In this document: piece after piece, positions 7,519-14,818 of the stretch
Position numbering within the stretch: the stretch's first letter is position 1
Layout of the letters: each line of letters starts with the position of its first letter
Assembly: GCA_016717705.1 (NCBI GenBank)
Contig: JADKFD010000007.1
Location: forward strand, 1 to 25,654
Length of the DNA stretch: 25,654 nucleotides
Reading direction: 5' to 3'
Source: Rhodanobacteraceae bacterium
Lineage (GTDB): Bacteria > Pseudomonadota > Gammaproteobacteria > Xanthomonadales > SZUA-5
The notes under the pieces: generated by a model
What the model was told of the DNA's origin: nothing
What the model saw: the letters and a program-made list of their open reading frames with translations, nothing else
The model's database searches: none
Translations under genes and position numbers: made by a program

Positions 7519-7565
7519 ACGCAACGGCTGCCGTTCAGCTTGCCGGCAGTGCACTGAGGTTGCGT
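7519..7565 (-). terminator. nested hairpin after the patatin-like gene
   Basis: An outer pair ACGCAAC (7519-7525) / GTTGCGT (7559-7565) encloses an inner pair CTGCCG (7528-7533) / CGGCAG (7544-7549). It lies immediately past the patatin stop at 7570, on the path to the phasin. There is no T tract, so it is terminator-like or an mRNA-stabilising structure. Confidence 0.4.
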
Positions 7566-7569
7566 TGCT

Positions 7570-8892
7570 TCAGTCGATCACCGACTCTTCGGCAACCAGA
7601 GCCAGCGAATCATGGGCCAGCGCACGCGGCTTCGAACGCGCCCGCAAACGTCGCTGTGCATGGGTCCTGGCGATCACCTGTTCGAGTTCCTTGAGCGCAC
7701 GATCGAGGCGCGTCAGCACGGTGGAATTGGGCGGCCGGGTGCCTTCCAGCCCGTCCCAGACCGTGCGTTGGGCATCGTCGAGGATGTCGTCGCGCAGGCG
7801 CAGTCCATGGCGCTCCAGCACCGGGCTCAGGTCCTTGCGGCGACGGCGCAGATCCGCCAGCGTGGTCGAGTAAGCGTGTTCGCACAGGTGCCGGCGACTG
7901 GCGAAGCTGAAGACGTTGGTGAAGAACATCTCCGAATCATCGAGGTCCGGCTGGAACAGCACCAGATCCGAATGGTCGTAGCTCTTGTCGTACTTGCCGA
8001 AGCCAACCCGCATGCGCGAGTACAGCATCGCGCGGATGGTCTGCGAGATGACCCGCGGCAGGCCGCCGTCGACCAGGCTGCCCGGCGGCTCGTCGCCGCG
8101 ATCGCGCAGCGCCGAGGCGTCGAAAGGCACCAGCGGGTTCAGCGCCAGCAACAGATCGATATCTTCGTCCAGCGCCACCGAGGCGTGCAGGGTGCGCTGC
8201 AGGGCGCCGTCGACGTAGTAGCGGCCGTTGATCTCCACCGGCGGGTAGAAACCGGGCAGCGCCGAACTGGCCTGCACCGCCTTGGAAATCGGGATGGCGT
8301 CGTCGCCTGGCGAACCGAAGCGCACGGTATGTCCGGTATCGAGGTCCACGGCGACCACGTACAACGGTCGATCGAGCTTGCGGAAATCGTTGGTGCGTCC
8401 AGGCGCGTTGAATATCCCGTTGAGGTAGCGCTCGATTCCTTCGTTGTCGAACAAGCCGGTCGGAATCGCACTTCCCAGACGGCCGAGCGTGTCGCTCCAG
8501 CCGATTTCACCCGGGTGCAGGGCCACGTCCAGCAGCCATTCGCCGATGATCTTCGGCAAGGAACTCAGGCGCCGGATGTATTCGAAGAAGGCCGGTTTCA
8601 GGAACATCTCGGGTCGAAACTGGTGCTCGGGATCCTCTTCGGTGATGAACATCCGGCACATGTCGCCCGAGTCCACCCGGTTGGCCAGGCCCGCAGCAAG
8701 GAAAGCGCCAGAACTGACGCCGACGTAGACGTCGAGGCGCGTCAGATCGAGGCCCTCGATGGCTTCGTCGAGGGCGCGCAAGGCACCCATCTCGTAAATG
8801 CCGCCGATCGGTCCGCCGCCAGCGACCGCCAATCCAATGCGGTGTGGCCTGCGCAGCGAGCGGACTTTGCGTGCTTCCTGCAGATGCAGCAT
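7570..8892 (-). CDS. patatin-like phospholipase / lipid acyl hydrolase
   Basis: Patatin-fold Ser-Asp lipases hydrolyse acyl esters of lipids, and some act on PHA or neutral-lipid granules. The three hallmarks are present: the oxyanion loop GGGPIGG (residues 25-31), the nucleophile elbow GVSSG (Ser60) and DGA (Asp228). A ~440-residue length, with an extra helical, Arg-rich C-terminal third (RRRRKDLSPVLERHGLRLRD onward), is longer than the core fold. I place the start at ATG 8892 because AGGGA lies 9 bases upstream. An in-frame ATG at 8901 is possible, but the same AGGGA would then be one base away. No signal peptide is visible, so it acts in the cytoplasm. Flanking phasin and hydrolase genes suggest a granule-lipid turnover role (inference). 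Confidence 0.9.
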   Translation of the reverse strand: MLHLQEARKVRSLRRPHRIGLAVAGGGPIGGIYEMGALRALDEAIEGLDLTRLDVYVGVSSGAFLAAGLANRVDSGDMCRMFITEEDPEHQFRPEMFLKPAFFEYIRRLSSLPKIIGEWLLDVALHPGEIGWSDTLGRLGSAIPTGLFDNEGIERYLNGIFNAPGRTNDFRKLDRPLYVVAVDLDTGHTVRFGSPGDDAIPISKAVQASSALPGFYPPVEINGRYYVDGALQRTLHASVALDEDIDLLLALNPLVPFDASALRDRGDEPPGSLVDGGLPRVISQTIRAMLYSRMRVGFGKYDKSYDHSDLVLFQPDLDDSEMFFTNVFSFASRRHLCEHAYSTTLADLRRRRKDLSPVLERHGLRLRDDILDDAQRTVWDGLEGTRPPNSTVLTRLDRALKELEQVIARTHAQRRLRARSKPRALAHDSLALVAEESVID

Positions 8893-9028
8893 CTTTAGCA
8901 TTCCCTGGTCGTGGCGCGCCCGATTGTAGTCGCGACGGATTGGAGACTTCGCTCAGAGTGGGTGCTTGTTTACCTTCTTCTGAAGTGCGCTGCCGTGGAG
9001 TGCAGTCTCGGTTTGATAGCCTCACACT

Positions 9029-9988
9029 ATGTGCATGAACAAACTGGAATTTTTACCTGTTCGCGCGCGCCGTCGGGTGCTTGCCCACAGCCTGCGCGTG
9101 ATCTGGGGCGTGCAATTGGCAGCGCTGCTGGCGGCTGTGGTGCTGCAGGTGCGTGCCGGCGTGTCCTGGCCACGGGCGTTGTTGACGGTCGTTGTCGTCT
9201 GGTCCGTTCTGCAACTGAGTCTGATGGCCTTCGGGTTCGCACTGAAATGGGCCAGCGGCGACTGGCCCGCGGCGGCGCGTGGACCCTTGCTGCGCTGGTT
9301 GCGCACGGCGGCCATCGAGATGGCCTGGATGGCGCGCATCTATCTGGTCGAGCATCCCTGGCGGGCGCCAGCCGCGCAGCTCTGTGCCGAAGATCCGCGC
9401 GCGCCCCTGATGCTGGTGCACGGCTTTCTCTGCAACGGCGCCGTGTGGATTCCCTTGGCACGCCACCTGTCCGGTCGCAACCTGGCCAGTGTCAGCCTGG
9501 AGCCGAGCTATCGCCACTTCGAGCGGCAGTTGCAGGATCTGCACGAGGCCGTGCTGGCGCTGTGCGCGCGTACCGGTCATTCCCGAGTGACTCTGGTCGG
9601 CCACAGCATGGGCGCGCTGTTGTCGCGCGCCTATGCGCAGCGCCATCCGCAGCATTGCGCGGCGGTCGTGTGCGTGGCCGCGCCGCATCATGGCACGCTG
9701 CTGGCGGACTACATCTACGGGGTCGAAGCGGGTCCGCCCTCGGCACGCTGCCAGTGGCTGGCCGCGGTCAACCAGCGCGATGGCGAGCGCATCGGCGTGC
9801 CGGCCTTGAATCTGTGGAGCGCCGACGACAACATCGTGATCCCGGCAAGCAGCGCGCGCCTGGCGCATACGCCCGAGCGCACGCTGCATGGCCACGGACA
9901 CATGGCGGCAATCGCGGCGGCGAGCGCCTGTGCGACGCTGATCGCAGCCATCGAAGAGCTCGAATCCACCCTGGAGCACGCTGCATGA
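9029..9988 (+). CDS. membrane-anchored alpha/beta hydrolase (lipase-like)
   Basis: The 319-residue protein starts MCMNKLEFL (ATG 9029; a second ATG at 9035 is possible; no strong Shine-Dalgarno for either). Two hydrophobic segments, about residues 24-45 and 50-72, anchor it in the inner membrane. The hydrolase domain follows from ~125: LMLVHGFLCNGAVW for the oxyanion loop, GHSMG (Ser193), the acid in SADDN (Asp266 or 267), and a His in HGHGHMA (287-291). This resembles triacylglycerol-lipase/PGAP1-type alpha/beta hydrolases. It is transcribed divergently from the patatin-like gene (136-base gap) and is translationally coupled to the next ORF by an ATGA overlap. Substrate is not identifiable; neutral lipid or PHA-related esters fit the neighbourhood. 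Confidence 0.88.
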   Translation: MCMNKLEFLPVRARRRVLAHSLRVIWGVQLAALLAAVVLQVRAGVSWPRALLTVVVVWSVLQLSLMAFGFALKWASGDWPAAARGPLLRWLRTAAIEMAWMARIYLVEHPWRAPAAQLCAEDPRAPLMLVHGFLCNGAVWIPLARHLSGRNLASVSLEPSYRHFERQLQDLHEAVLALCARTGHSRVTLVGHSMGALLSRAYAQRHPQHCAAVVCVAAPHHGTLLADYIYGVEAGPPSARCQWLAAVNQRDGERIGVPALNLWSADDNIVIPASSARLAHTPERTLHGHGHMAAIAAASACATLIAAIEELESTLEHAA

Positions 9989-10056
9989 CTGCGTTTGGCG
10001 ACCTTGCACCCGATTTCGACCTGCGCATCCCGGCCGCTGCGAGTTCGCGCCCATGA
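9985..10056 (+). CDS. candidate 23-residue ORF linked by two ATGA overlaps
   Basis: ATG 9985 overlaps the lipase stop (ATGA, 9985-9988). Its own TGA (10054-10056) overlaps the ATG of the next gene (ATGA, 10053-10056). The product, MTAFGDLAPDFDLRIPAAAS plus SRP, has no known domain. Exact ATGA joins on both sides would let ribosomes pass through all three frames, so it may be a coupling peptide or a remnant of a longer gene. Without homologues it could be a coincidence. Confidence 0.35.
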   Translation: MTAFGDLAPDFDLRIPAAASSRP

Positions 10057-10790
10057 GCGCCGTCGGCGACCGCCTGAAAAGTCTGCTGGGCCGTCTGCAG
10101 GCCCAGCACAGGACCTCGGTTGGCGATGCCGCGGTGGCGGCGCGTCTGGCTGCCCTGCGCGCCTGGCAAGCGCGCCGCCTGGCATCGACTTATGCCGACA
10201 TCCATCGCGTCGAACCCTTTGCCGCCGCCTGCGAGTTTTTTCTTGCCGACCTCTACGGCGAGGGCGACTTTGCCGATCGCGACCGTGCAGTGGAGCGTGT
10301 GGTGCCGATCATGATGCGCATCCTGCCGGAAAGCGTGCTCGCCAGTCTGGCGCGGGCGATCGAGCTGAACGCACTGAGCCAGGAACTCGACTACGGCCTG
10401 GCGGCGGCGCTGCCGGCACATTGCACGACGGCAGCGGCCATTTCCGACGCCGAATACGCCAGCGCCTATGCCCAGTCGGCCGAACGCCAGACGCGACGGC
10501 GTCAGCTGGCTCTGTTGCTGGTCCTCGGCCGCGAACTCGACCGCCTGGTGCGCAAGCCATTGCTGTCGGAATTGCTGCATCTTTGCCGCTGGCCGGCGAA
10601 ACTGGCGGGCCTGGGCGCCTTGCAGAGTTTTCTTGAGCGCGGTTTCGACGCCTTTGGACGACTCGGCGGCGCCGGCGTGTTCCTCAGCACCATCCTGATG
10701 CGCGAACGCGCGTTCATGAACGCCGTCGAGCGCGTGCTCGCGGGCAATACCGAGTTGCATCTGCCGGATCCGAATTCCTGGTCGCGCTGA
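10053..10790 (+). CDS. conserved-looking helical protein of unknown function (FFLADLYG)
   Basis: The 245-residue product is acidic-to-neutral, almost fully helical, and has no signal peptide or clear membrane segment. The sequence EFFLADLYGEGDFADRDRAV near residues 61-80 is the most distinctive motif. The stretch LLLVLGRELDRLVRKPLLSE (~153-172) is strongly amphipathic. The start ATG 10053 is coupled to the preceding small ORF. It follows a lipase-like gene and is convergent with the PHA-system gene, so an accessory role in granule or lipid metabolism is plausible only by context. I do not recognise an enzymatic fold. Confidence 0.75.
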   Translation: MSAVGDRLKSLLGRLQAQHRTSVGDAAVAARLAALRAWQARRLASTYADIHRVEPFAAACEFFLADLYGEGDFADRDRAVERVVPIMMRILPESVLASLARAIELNALSQELDYGLAAALPAHCTTAAAISDAEYASAYAQSAERQTRRRQLALLLVLGRELDRLVRKPLLSELLHLCRWPAKLAGLGALQSFLERGFDAFGRLGGAGVFLSTILMRERAFMNAVERVLAGNTELHLPDPNSWSR

Positions 10791-10899
10791 CGGAAAGAGG
10801 GGCAGGGGCACGGAGATGCGGCCGCCGGGGTGTGTGGAGCTTAGCGGGGGCGGGGGCCGAGTGGAGCAGGCCCGGCGCATCCACGAATTGCGCGACGTC

Positions 10900-11178
10900 T
10901 CAGCCGCCGAATTCCTGATCCAGATAGCGCCGAATTTCCGATTCGATGGTGCCCTTGATCGGCAGCAGCATCCAGCTGATGTCCGCATGCACCGAAACCG
11001 AGTCGATTTCGACGGCAATTTCGCCCTCGACGCCGCTGCGCGAGAATTCCAGCGTATTGCGATTCCATTGCGCCTCGATCTCGAAGCGTTCGCGAATATG
11101 CTTGGCGACCTTGTCGACGGCCTTTTTGGCCTTGGCGACACCTAAAGCATGTGCACGGTGTATGCGTATGGTTGCCAT
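10900..11178 (-). CDS. polyhydroxyalkanoic acid system family protein
   Basis: This is a 92-residue cytoplasmic protein from ATG 11178, with GGAGGG upstream. It starts with MATIRIHRAHALGVAKAKKA and has a mixed alpha/beta pattern (helix ~12-32, then strands ending WMLLPIKGTIESEIRRYLDQ). Length, the Ile-x-Ile-x-Arg-x-His start and the C-terminal I-K-G-x-I-E-x-E-I segment match the small family annotated as PHA-granule-region proteins (Pfam PHA_gran_rgn), encoded near phasins in many proteobacteria. Its biochemical role is not established. Its presence is the best single argument that the neighbourhood concerns PHA-like inclusions. Confidence 0.85.
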   Translation of the reverse strand: MATIRIHRAHALGVAKAKKAVDKVAKHIRERFEIEAQWNRNTLEFSRSGVEGEIAVEIDSVSVHADISWMLLPIKGTIESEIRRYLDQEFGG

Positions 11179-11250
11179 ATCGAGCCCTCCGTTGCCCGGT
11201 GTCGTCTGTAGTTGATTATGATCAAAGCTTGGCTACGAGGGGAGCGGTCT

Positions 11251-12019
11251 GTGCGCATCTGCCTGGCTTTGTGGATGTTGAGTGCGTCGGCCGGCGCGTT
11301 GGCGCAAACCGGCGCCGAGATTCCGTCGTCGGCGCCAGCGGCGGCAGCACCGGCGCCGGCCCGGCGGTGCCGGCGCCGCGCCAGTGCCAGCGCCCGCAGC
11401 GGCGGTCGTCCATACACTGCGCGGCCAGATCAGCCTGACCAGCGGCGGACGTCCGCTGCGCAGCGATGAGGCGGCTGACGCGGTGGTCTATTTCCGCCCG
11501 GCGACGCCAGCGCCGGTGATCCTTCCGGATACACCGTTCGTGCTGGCCACCGAGCGCAAGACCTTCGTGCCGCGGGTGTTGCCGATTCCGGTTGGCGCCA
11601 GCGTACGCTTCCCGAACAACGATCCGATCCTGCACAACGTGTTTTCGACGGCGAAAGAAGCCTCCTTCGACCTCGGTCTGTACGGACGCAGCGACGGCGA
11701 GAACTACCGCTTCAGCCAGCCCGGCGTCATTCGCGTCTATTGCAATGTGCACCATGCGATGGTGGCGCATGTGCTGGTGATGGACACTCCGTTCTTCACC
11801 AAACCGGATGCGCAGGGGCGCTTTCGACTGGTCGGCGTGCCAGCCGGCCCGGGCGAACTGCTGGTCTGGCACGAACGCGCGCAGCTCTGGCGCCAGGCGC
11901 TTGCCGTCGACGCCGATGTCGATCTCAAGGTGCCGCTGGAACTCAGCAAGCGCAAGATTCCGCCGCACTTGAACAAGACCGGCCAGCCGTATCGAAGGAC
12001 ACGCCCCGATGAGTACTGA
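11251..12019 (+). CDS. periplasmic cupredoxin-like protein, frameshifted in a Pro/Ala linker
   Basis: GTG 11251 follows GAGGGGAG at 11237-11244 and gives a short signal peptide (VRICLALWMLSASAGALA, cut before Q). An in-frame ATG at 11218 has no ribosome-binding site. The frame then enters a Pro/Ala linker. One surplus base near CCC 11360-11362 moves the continuation into the next frame, which stays open to TGA 12017-12019. Removing one C joins AAAPAPA to GGAGAAPVPAPAAAVVH. The main domain carries FPNNDPILHNVFS, then PGVIRVYCNVHHAMVAHVLV. Its His, Cys-x-x-His and Met are the ligand set of type 1 copper (plastocyanin-like) proteins. A C-terminal GRFRLVGVPAGPGELLVWHE strand region resembles a carboxypeptidase-regulatory-like fold. 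Such proteins are often labelled methylamine-utilisation proteins without evidence for that role. Its stop overlaps the kinase start by 11 bases. Confidence 0.78.
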
Positions 12020-14804
12020 TCATGGTTTCCGCTTGCCGCTGGCGGCGCGCATCTTCCTGGCCAGCGCCGTGCTGGTGGCGATTGCCGTGGCGATGGCGGC
12101 CTTCTTCACGCTGAAACAGGGCCGCCGGGCGGGCGCACAAGCCGTCGAGCAGAGCCTGAAAGCCGCCGGCAATGCGCAGGCGCTGCTGGAACAGCTGTCC
12201 TTCGAAAAGCTCGACATCATCGCCCGCACGATCACCAACGACGCCGATTTCGTGCGTTACGTGGCGACCGCCACCGACGACGGCCTCGGCCTCGGCGAAG
12301 TGCCGGTGGTGGTACCCGATCCCGCCGCGTCGACGGTCACTGCCGCCGACGGCACCAGCCCTGCACCCGATGTCTCTGCGGATCCAGGCCTGGCGGTTGC
12401 GCCGGCGACCGCCGCCGATACCGCCTCGGTCAAGGACCTGCTCGACCAGCAGTGCAAGACCTTCGACGTCAGTTTCGGGATGGTGCTGGACTCGGAGGGA
12501 CGGGTGGTCGCGCGCACCGACGAGCGCGAGGCGTTTCAGGAAGACTTCGCCGGCGATGCCGTATTCGGCACGATGATCAGCGACGCGGCCGGTGTCACCG
12601 GCTATTGGCGCGATGGTGTCGCGCTCTACCAGGTGTCGGCGCAGCTGATGGCGATGCAGGACGAACTGGTCGGCTTCCTGATCGTCGGTGTGCCGGTCGA
12701 TGCCGGCATCGTCAAGCAGGTCCGCGAGGTCAGCGGCGGCGAGGTCGCCTACTGGATGCTCGATGGCGAGCACCTGCGGCTGATCGCGACCTCGGTCGAT
12801 GAAGACAAATCGACGCTGCTGAAGGCCGCGGTGGGCAATATCGAGGCACGGGTCAAGGAGCAGCTGGCGAAGGGCGAGGCACTGGAGCGCGTCGACATCG
12901 AGCTCGGGCCGCAGCAGTACGCGGCGAGCCTGGCGCCGCTGTTCGGGCAGCCGGGCGATGCCATCGGCGGCGCACTCACCCTGACCTCGGTGGACGGTGC
13001 CATGGCGCCGTTCCAGTCGATCCAGAACTCGGTGCTGCTGGGCGGCGCGGTGGCGCTGGTGCTGGCGCTGGCGGTGTCCTGGTGGCTGGCACGGCGCGTC
13101 TTGCGCCCGGTGGCCGAACTCACCGAGGCCGCCGAGCAGGCCGCCGGCGGCAACTATCACCAGCAGCTCAGCATCGAGGGCAACGACGAGGTCGGCCGTC
13201 TCGGCCGCGCATTCGATTCTCTGCTGAGCGATCTGCGCCAGCAAAAGGACATCGAGGGTTATGTCGGGCATCTGACCCGCTTCCTGCCCGACCCGGGTTC
13301 GGAAGTGCCGGCCGCGACGGCGCGGCCCACGCCCAAGCCGGTGACGCGGCGCGAATGCGCGTTGCTGGGGCTGGAACTGCGACGCTTCCTGAAGGCGCCG
13401 CCAAAGGGCGAGGAAGCCATCACGCTGACCGCGCTCGGCCAATTGATCGAGGAAGCCAATGCGCGCGCCCAGGCCGCCGGCGGCGAGTTGCTGGAGCAGG
13501 AGGGCCCGCGACTGCTGTTCGGCTTCGGTGGCGAAGCCGCGGAAATGCGCGCACTGGCCACCGTCAATGCCTGGTGGCAAGGGCGCATTGGCGGCGTCGA
13601 CAACGGCGCGGCGGCGGCGATGGCGATCGGCGAAATCGTGCACGGCTCGCTGCCGGCGCGGCCGGAGTCGAGCGCGACCATCGGTTTGCCGGTACTGCAG
13701 GTCGAGCGCCTGCTGGCCGAGACGCCGGTCGGGCATTTGCTGCTGTCGCCGGTGGTCGGCGAACGCATCAAGGCCGCCGGGCAGACGGCGGTGCTCCGGG
13801 TGGCCAACGGACAGAGCAGCGGCAAGCGCTTCCTGACCATCGATCGCGCCGGACTCAGCACCATTTCGCGCACAGCGCCGGGACTGGGGCAATCGACGGT
13901 GATGATCGGCGGCGACGCCAATGCAACCCAGATGGCCGACGCCCCGGCGCGGCCGACCGGCGAGAGCTCGGCGACGCGGCTGGCCTTGGGCATGCGCTTT
14001 GCCGGACGCTACGAGATTCTGGCGATCCTCGGCGCCGGCGGCATGGGCATGGTCTACAAGGCGCGCGATGCCGACCTCTCGGACGTCGTCGCGCTGAAGA
14101 TGTTGCGGCCGGGAATGGTGGTGGATGCCGAGCAGCTGGACCGGCTCAAGATCGAGCTCAAGCTGGCGCGCAAGATCACCCATCCCAACGTGCTGCGTAC
14201 CTACGATTTCGGCGATTTCCAGGGCGTCCCCTATATCTCGATGGAATACGTGCGCGGCGTGACCTTGCGCTATCTGCTGCAGCAGGCCGGCAAGCTGCCG
14301 TTCTCGGCGGCGCTGCGCATCGCCCGGCAGCTGTGCATGGGGCTCGATGCGGCGCACCAGATGGGCGTGATCCACCGCGACATCAAGCCGGAGAATCTGA
14401 TCATCGAGCAGAGCGGCAACGCCAAGCTGATGGATTTTGGCATCGCCCGTTCCGCCGGACGATCCGATTCCGGGCACACCCAGCCGGGCACCTTCATCGG
14501 TACGCCGAACTACGCTTCGCCCGAACAATTGTCCGGCATGGATCTCGACCAGCGCTCGGATATCTACTCGACCGGTGTGATGCTGTGCGAGATGTTCTGC
14601 GGCAAATTGCCGTTCAGTGGCGGCAACACCATGGAACTCTATGTGGCCCATCTGCAGCAACCACCGATCAAACCCTCGGTGCTGTGGCCGGATATTCCGC
14701 GGGCGCTGGAAGAAGTCATCCTGAAATGCCTGGAGAAAAAGCCCGCAGATCGTTACGCTTCGGTAGCGGATCTGTTAGTGGCGTTGTCCGGTTTGCGGGC
14801 CTGA
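12009..14804 (+). CDS. transmembrane receptor Ser/Thr protein kinase (sensor-HAMP-cyclase-like-Hanks kinase)
   Basis: The 931-residue protein spans the inner membrane. TM1 is at residues 15-35, with a periplasmic sensor ~36-340 (Cache-like, with FGMVLDSEGRVVARTDERE as the most Cache-like part). TM2 is at ~341-361 and HAMP at ~362-415 (RRVLRPVAELTEAAEQAAGG, GNDEVGRLGRAFDSLL). Residues ~446-605 resemble a class III nucleotide cyclase fold but lack the metal-binding residues. The kinase domain, ~665-928, looks active: GAGGMG (675-680), VALK (Lys697), HRDIKPEN (Asp791, Asn796), DFG (809-811) and GTPNYASPEQL. In most bacterial transmembrane Hanks kinases the kinase is N-terminal and the sensor C-terminal; here the order is that of a chemoreceptor or histidine kinase. 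It lies between a cupredoxin-like and an outer-membrane protein and upstream of a double-FHA protein, a likely phospho-Thr reader. The stimulus is unknown. Confidence 0.92.
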   Translation: MSTDHGFRLPLAARIFLASAVLVAIAVAMAAFFTLKQGRRAGAQAVEQSLKAAGNAQALLEQLSFEKLDIIARTITNDADFVRYVATATDDGLGLGEVPVVVPDPAASTVTAADGTSPAPDVSADPGLAVAPATAADTASVKDLLDQQCKTFDVSFGMVLDSEGRVVARTDEREAFQEDFAGDAVFGTMISDAAGVTGYWRDGVALYQVSAQLMAMQDELVGFLIVGVPVDAGIVKQVREVSGGEVAYWMLDGEHLRLIATSVDEDKSTLLKAAVGNIEARVKEQLAKGEALERVDIELGPQQYAASLAPLFGQPGDAIGGALTLTSVDGAMAPFQSIQNSVLLGGAVALVLALAVSWWLARRVLRPVAELTEAAEQAAGGNYHQQLSIEGNDEVGRLGRAFDSLLSDLRQQKDIEGYVGHLTRFLPDPGSEVPAATARPTPKPVTRRECALLGLELRRFLKAPPKGEEAITLTALGQLIEEANARAQAAGGELLEQEGPRLLFGFGGEAAEMRALATVNAWWQGRIGGVDNGAAAAMAIGEIVHGSLPARPESSATIGLPVLQVERLLAETPVGHLLLSPVVGERIKAAGQTAVLRVANGQSSGKRFLTIDRAGLSTISRTAPGLGQSTVMIGGDANATQMADAPARPTGESSATRLALGMRFAGRYEILAILGAGGMGMVYKARDADLSDVVALKMLRPGMVVDAEQLDRLKIELKLARKITHPNVLRTYDFGDFQGVPYISMEYVRGVTLRYLLQQAGKLPFSAALRIARQLCMGLDAAHQMGVIHRDIKPENLIIEQSGNAKLMDFGIARSAGRSDSGHTQPGTFIGTPNYASPEQLSGMDLDQRSDIYSTGVMLCEMFCGKLPFSGGNTMELYVAHLQQPPIKPSVLWPDIPRALEEVILKCLEKKPADRYASVADLLVALSGLRA

Positions 14805-14818
14805 AGGGGATTCGGCGC

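Noticed and set aside
7612..8898. Plus-strand open frame antisense to the patatin-like gene
   Set aside because: The minus strand carries all patatin catalytic motifs; the plus-strand translation has no recognisable domain.
11251..12019. Methylamine utilisation function for the cupredoxin-like protein
   Set aside because: That label is commonly attached to the family by annotation transfer; no methylamine dehydrogenase or MauG-type gene is in the window.
11943..14660. Long minus-strand open frame antisense to the kinase gene
   Set aside because: It lies wholly antisense to a gene with full kinase motifs, has His/Arg/Gln-rich composition typical of antisense frames in GC-rich DNA, and has no domain.
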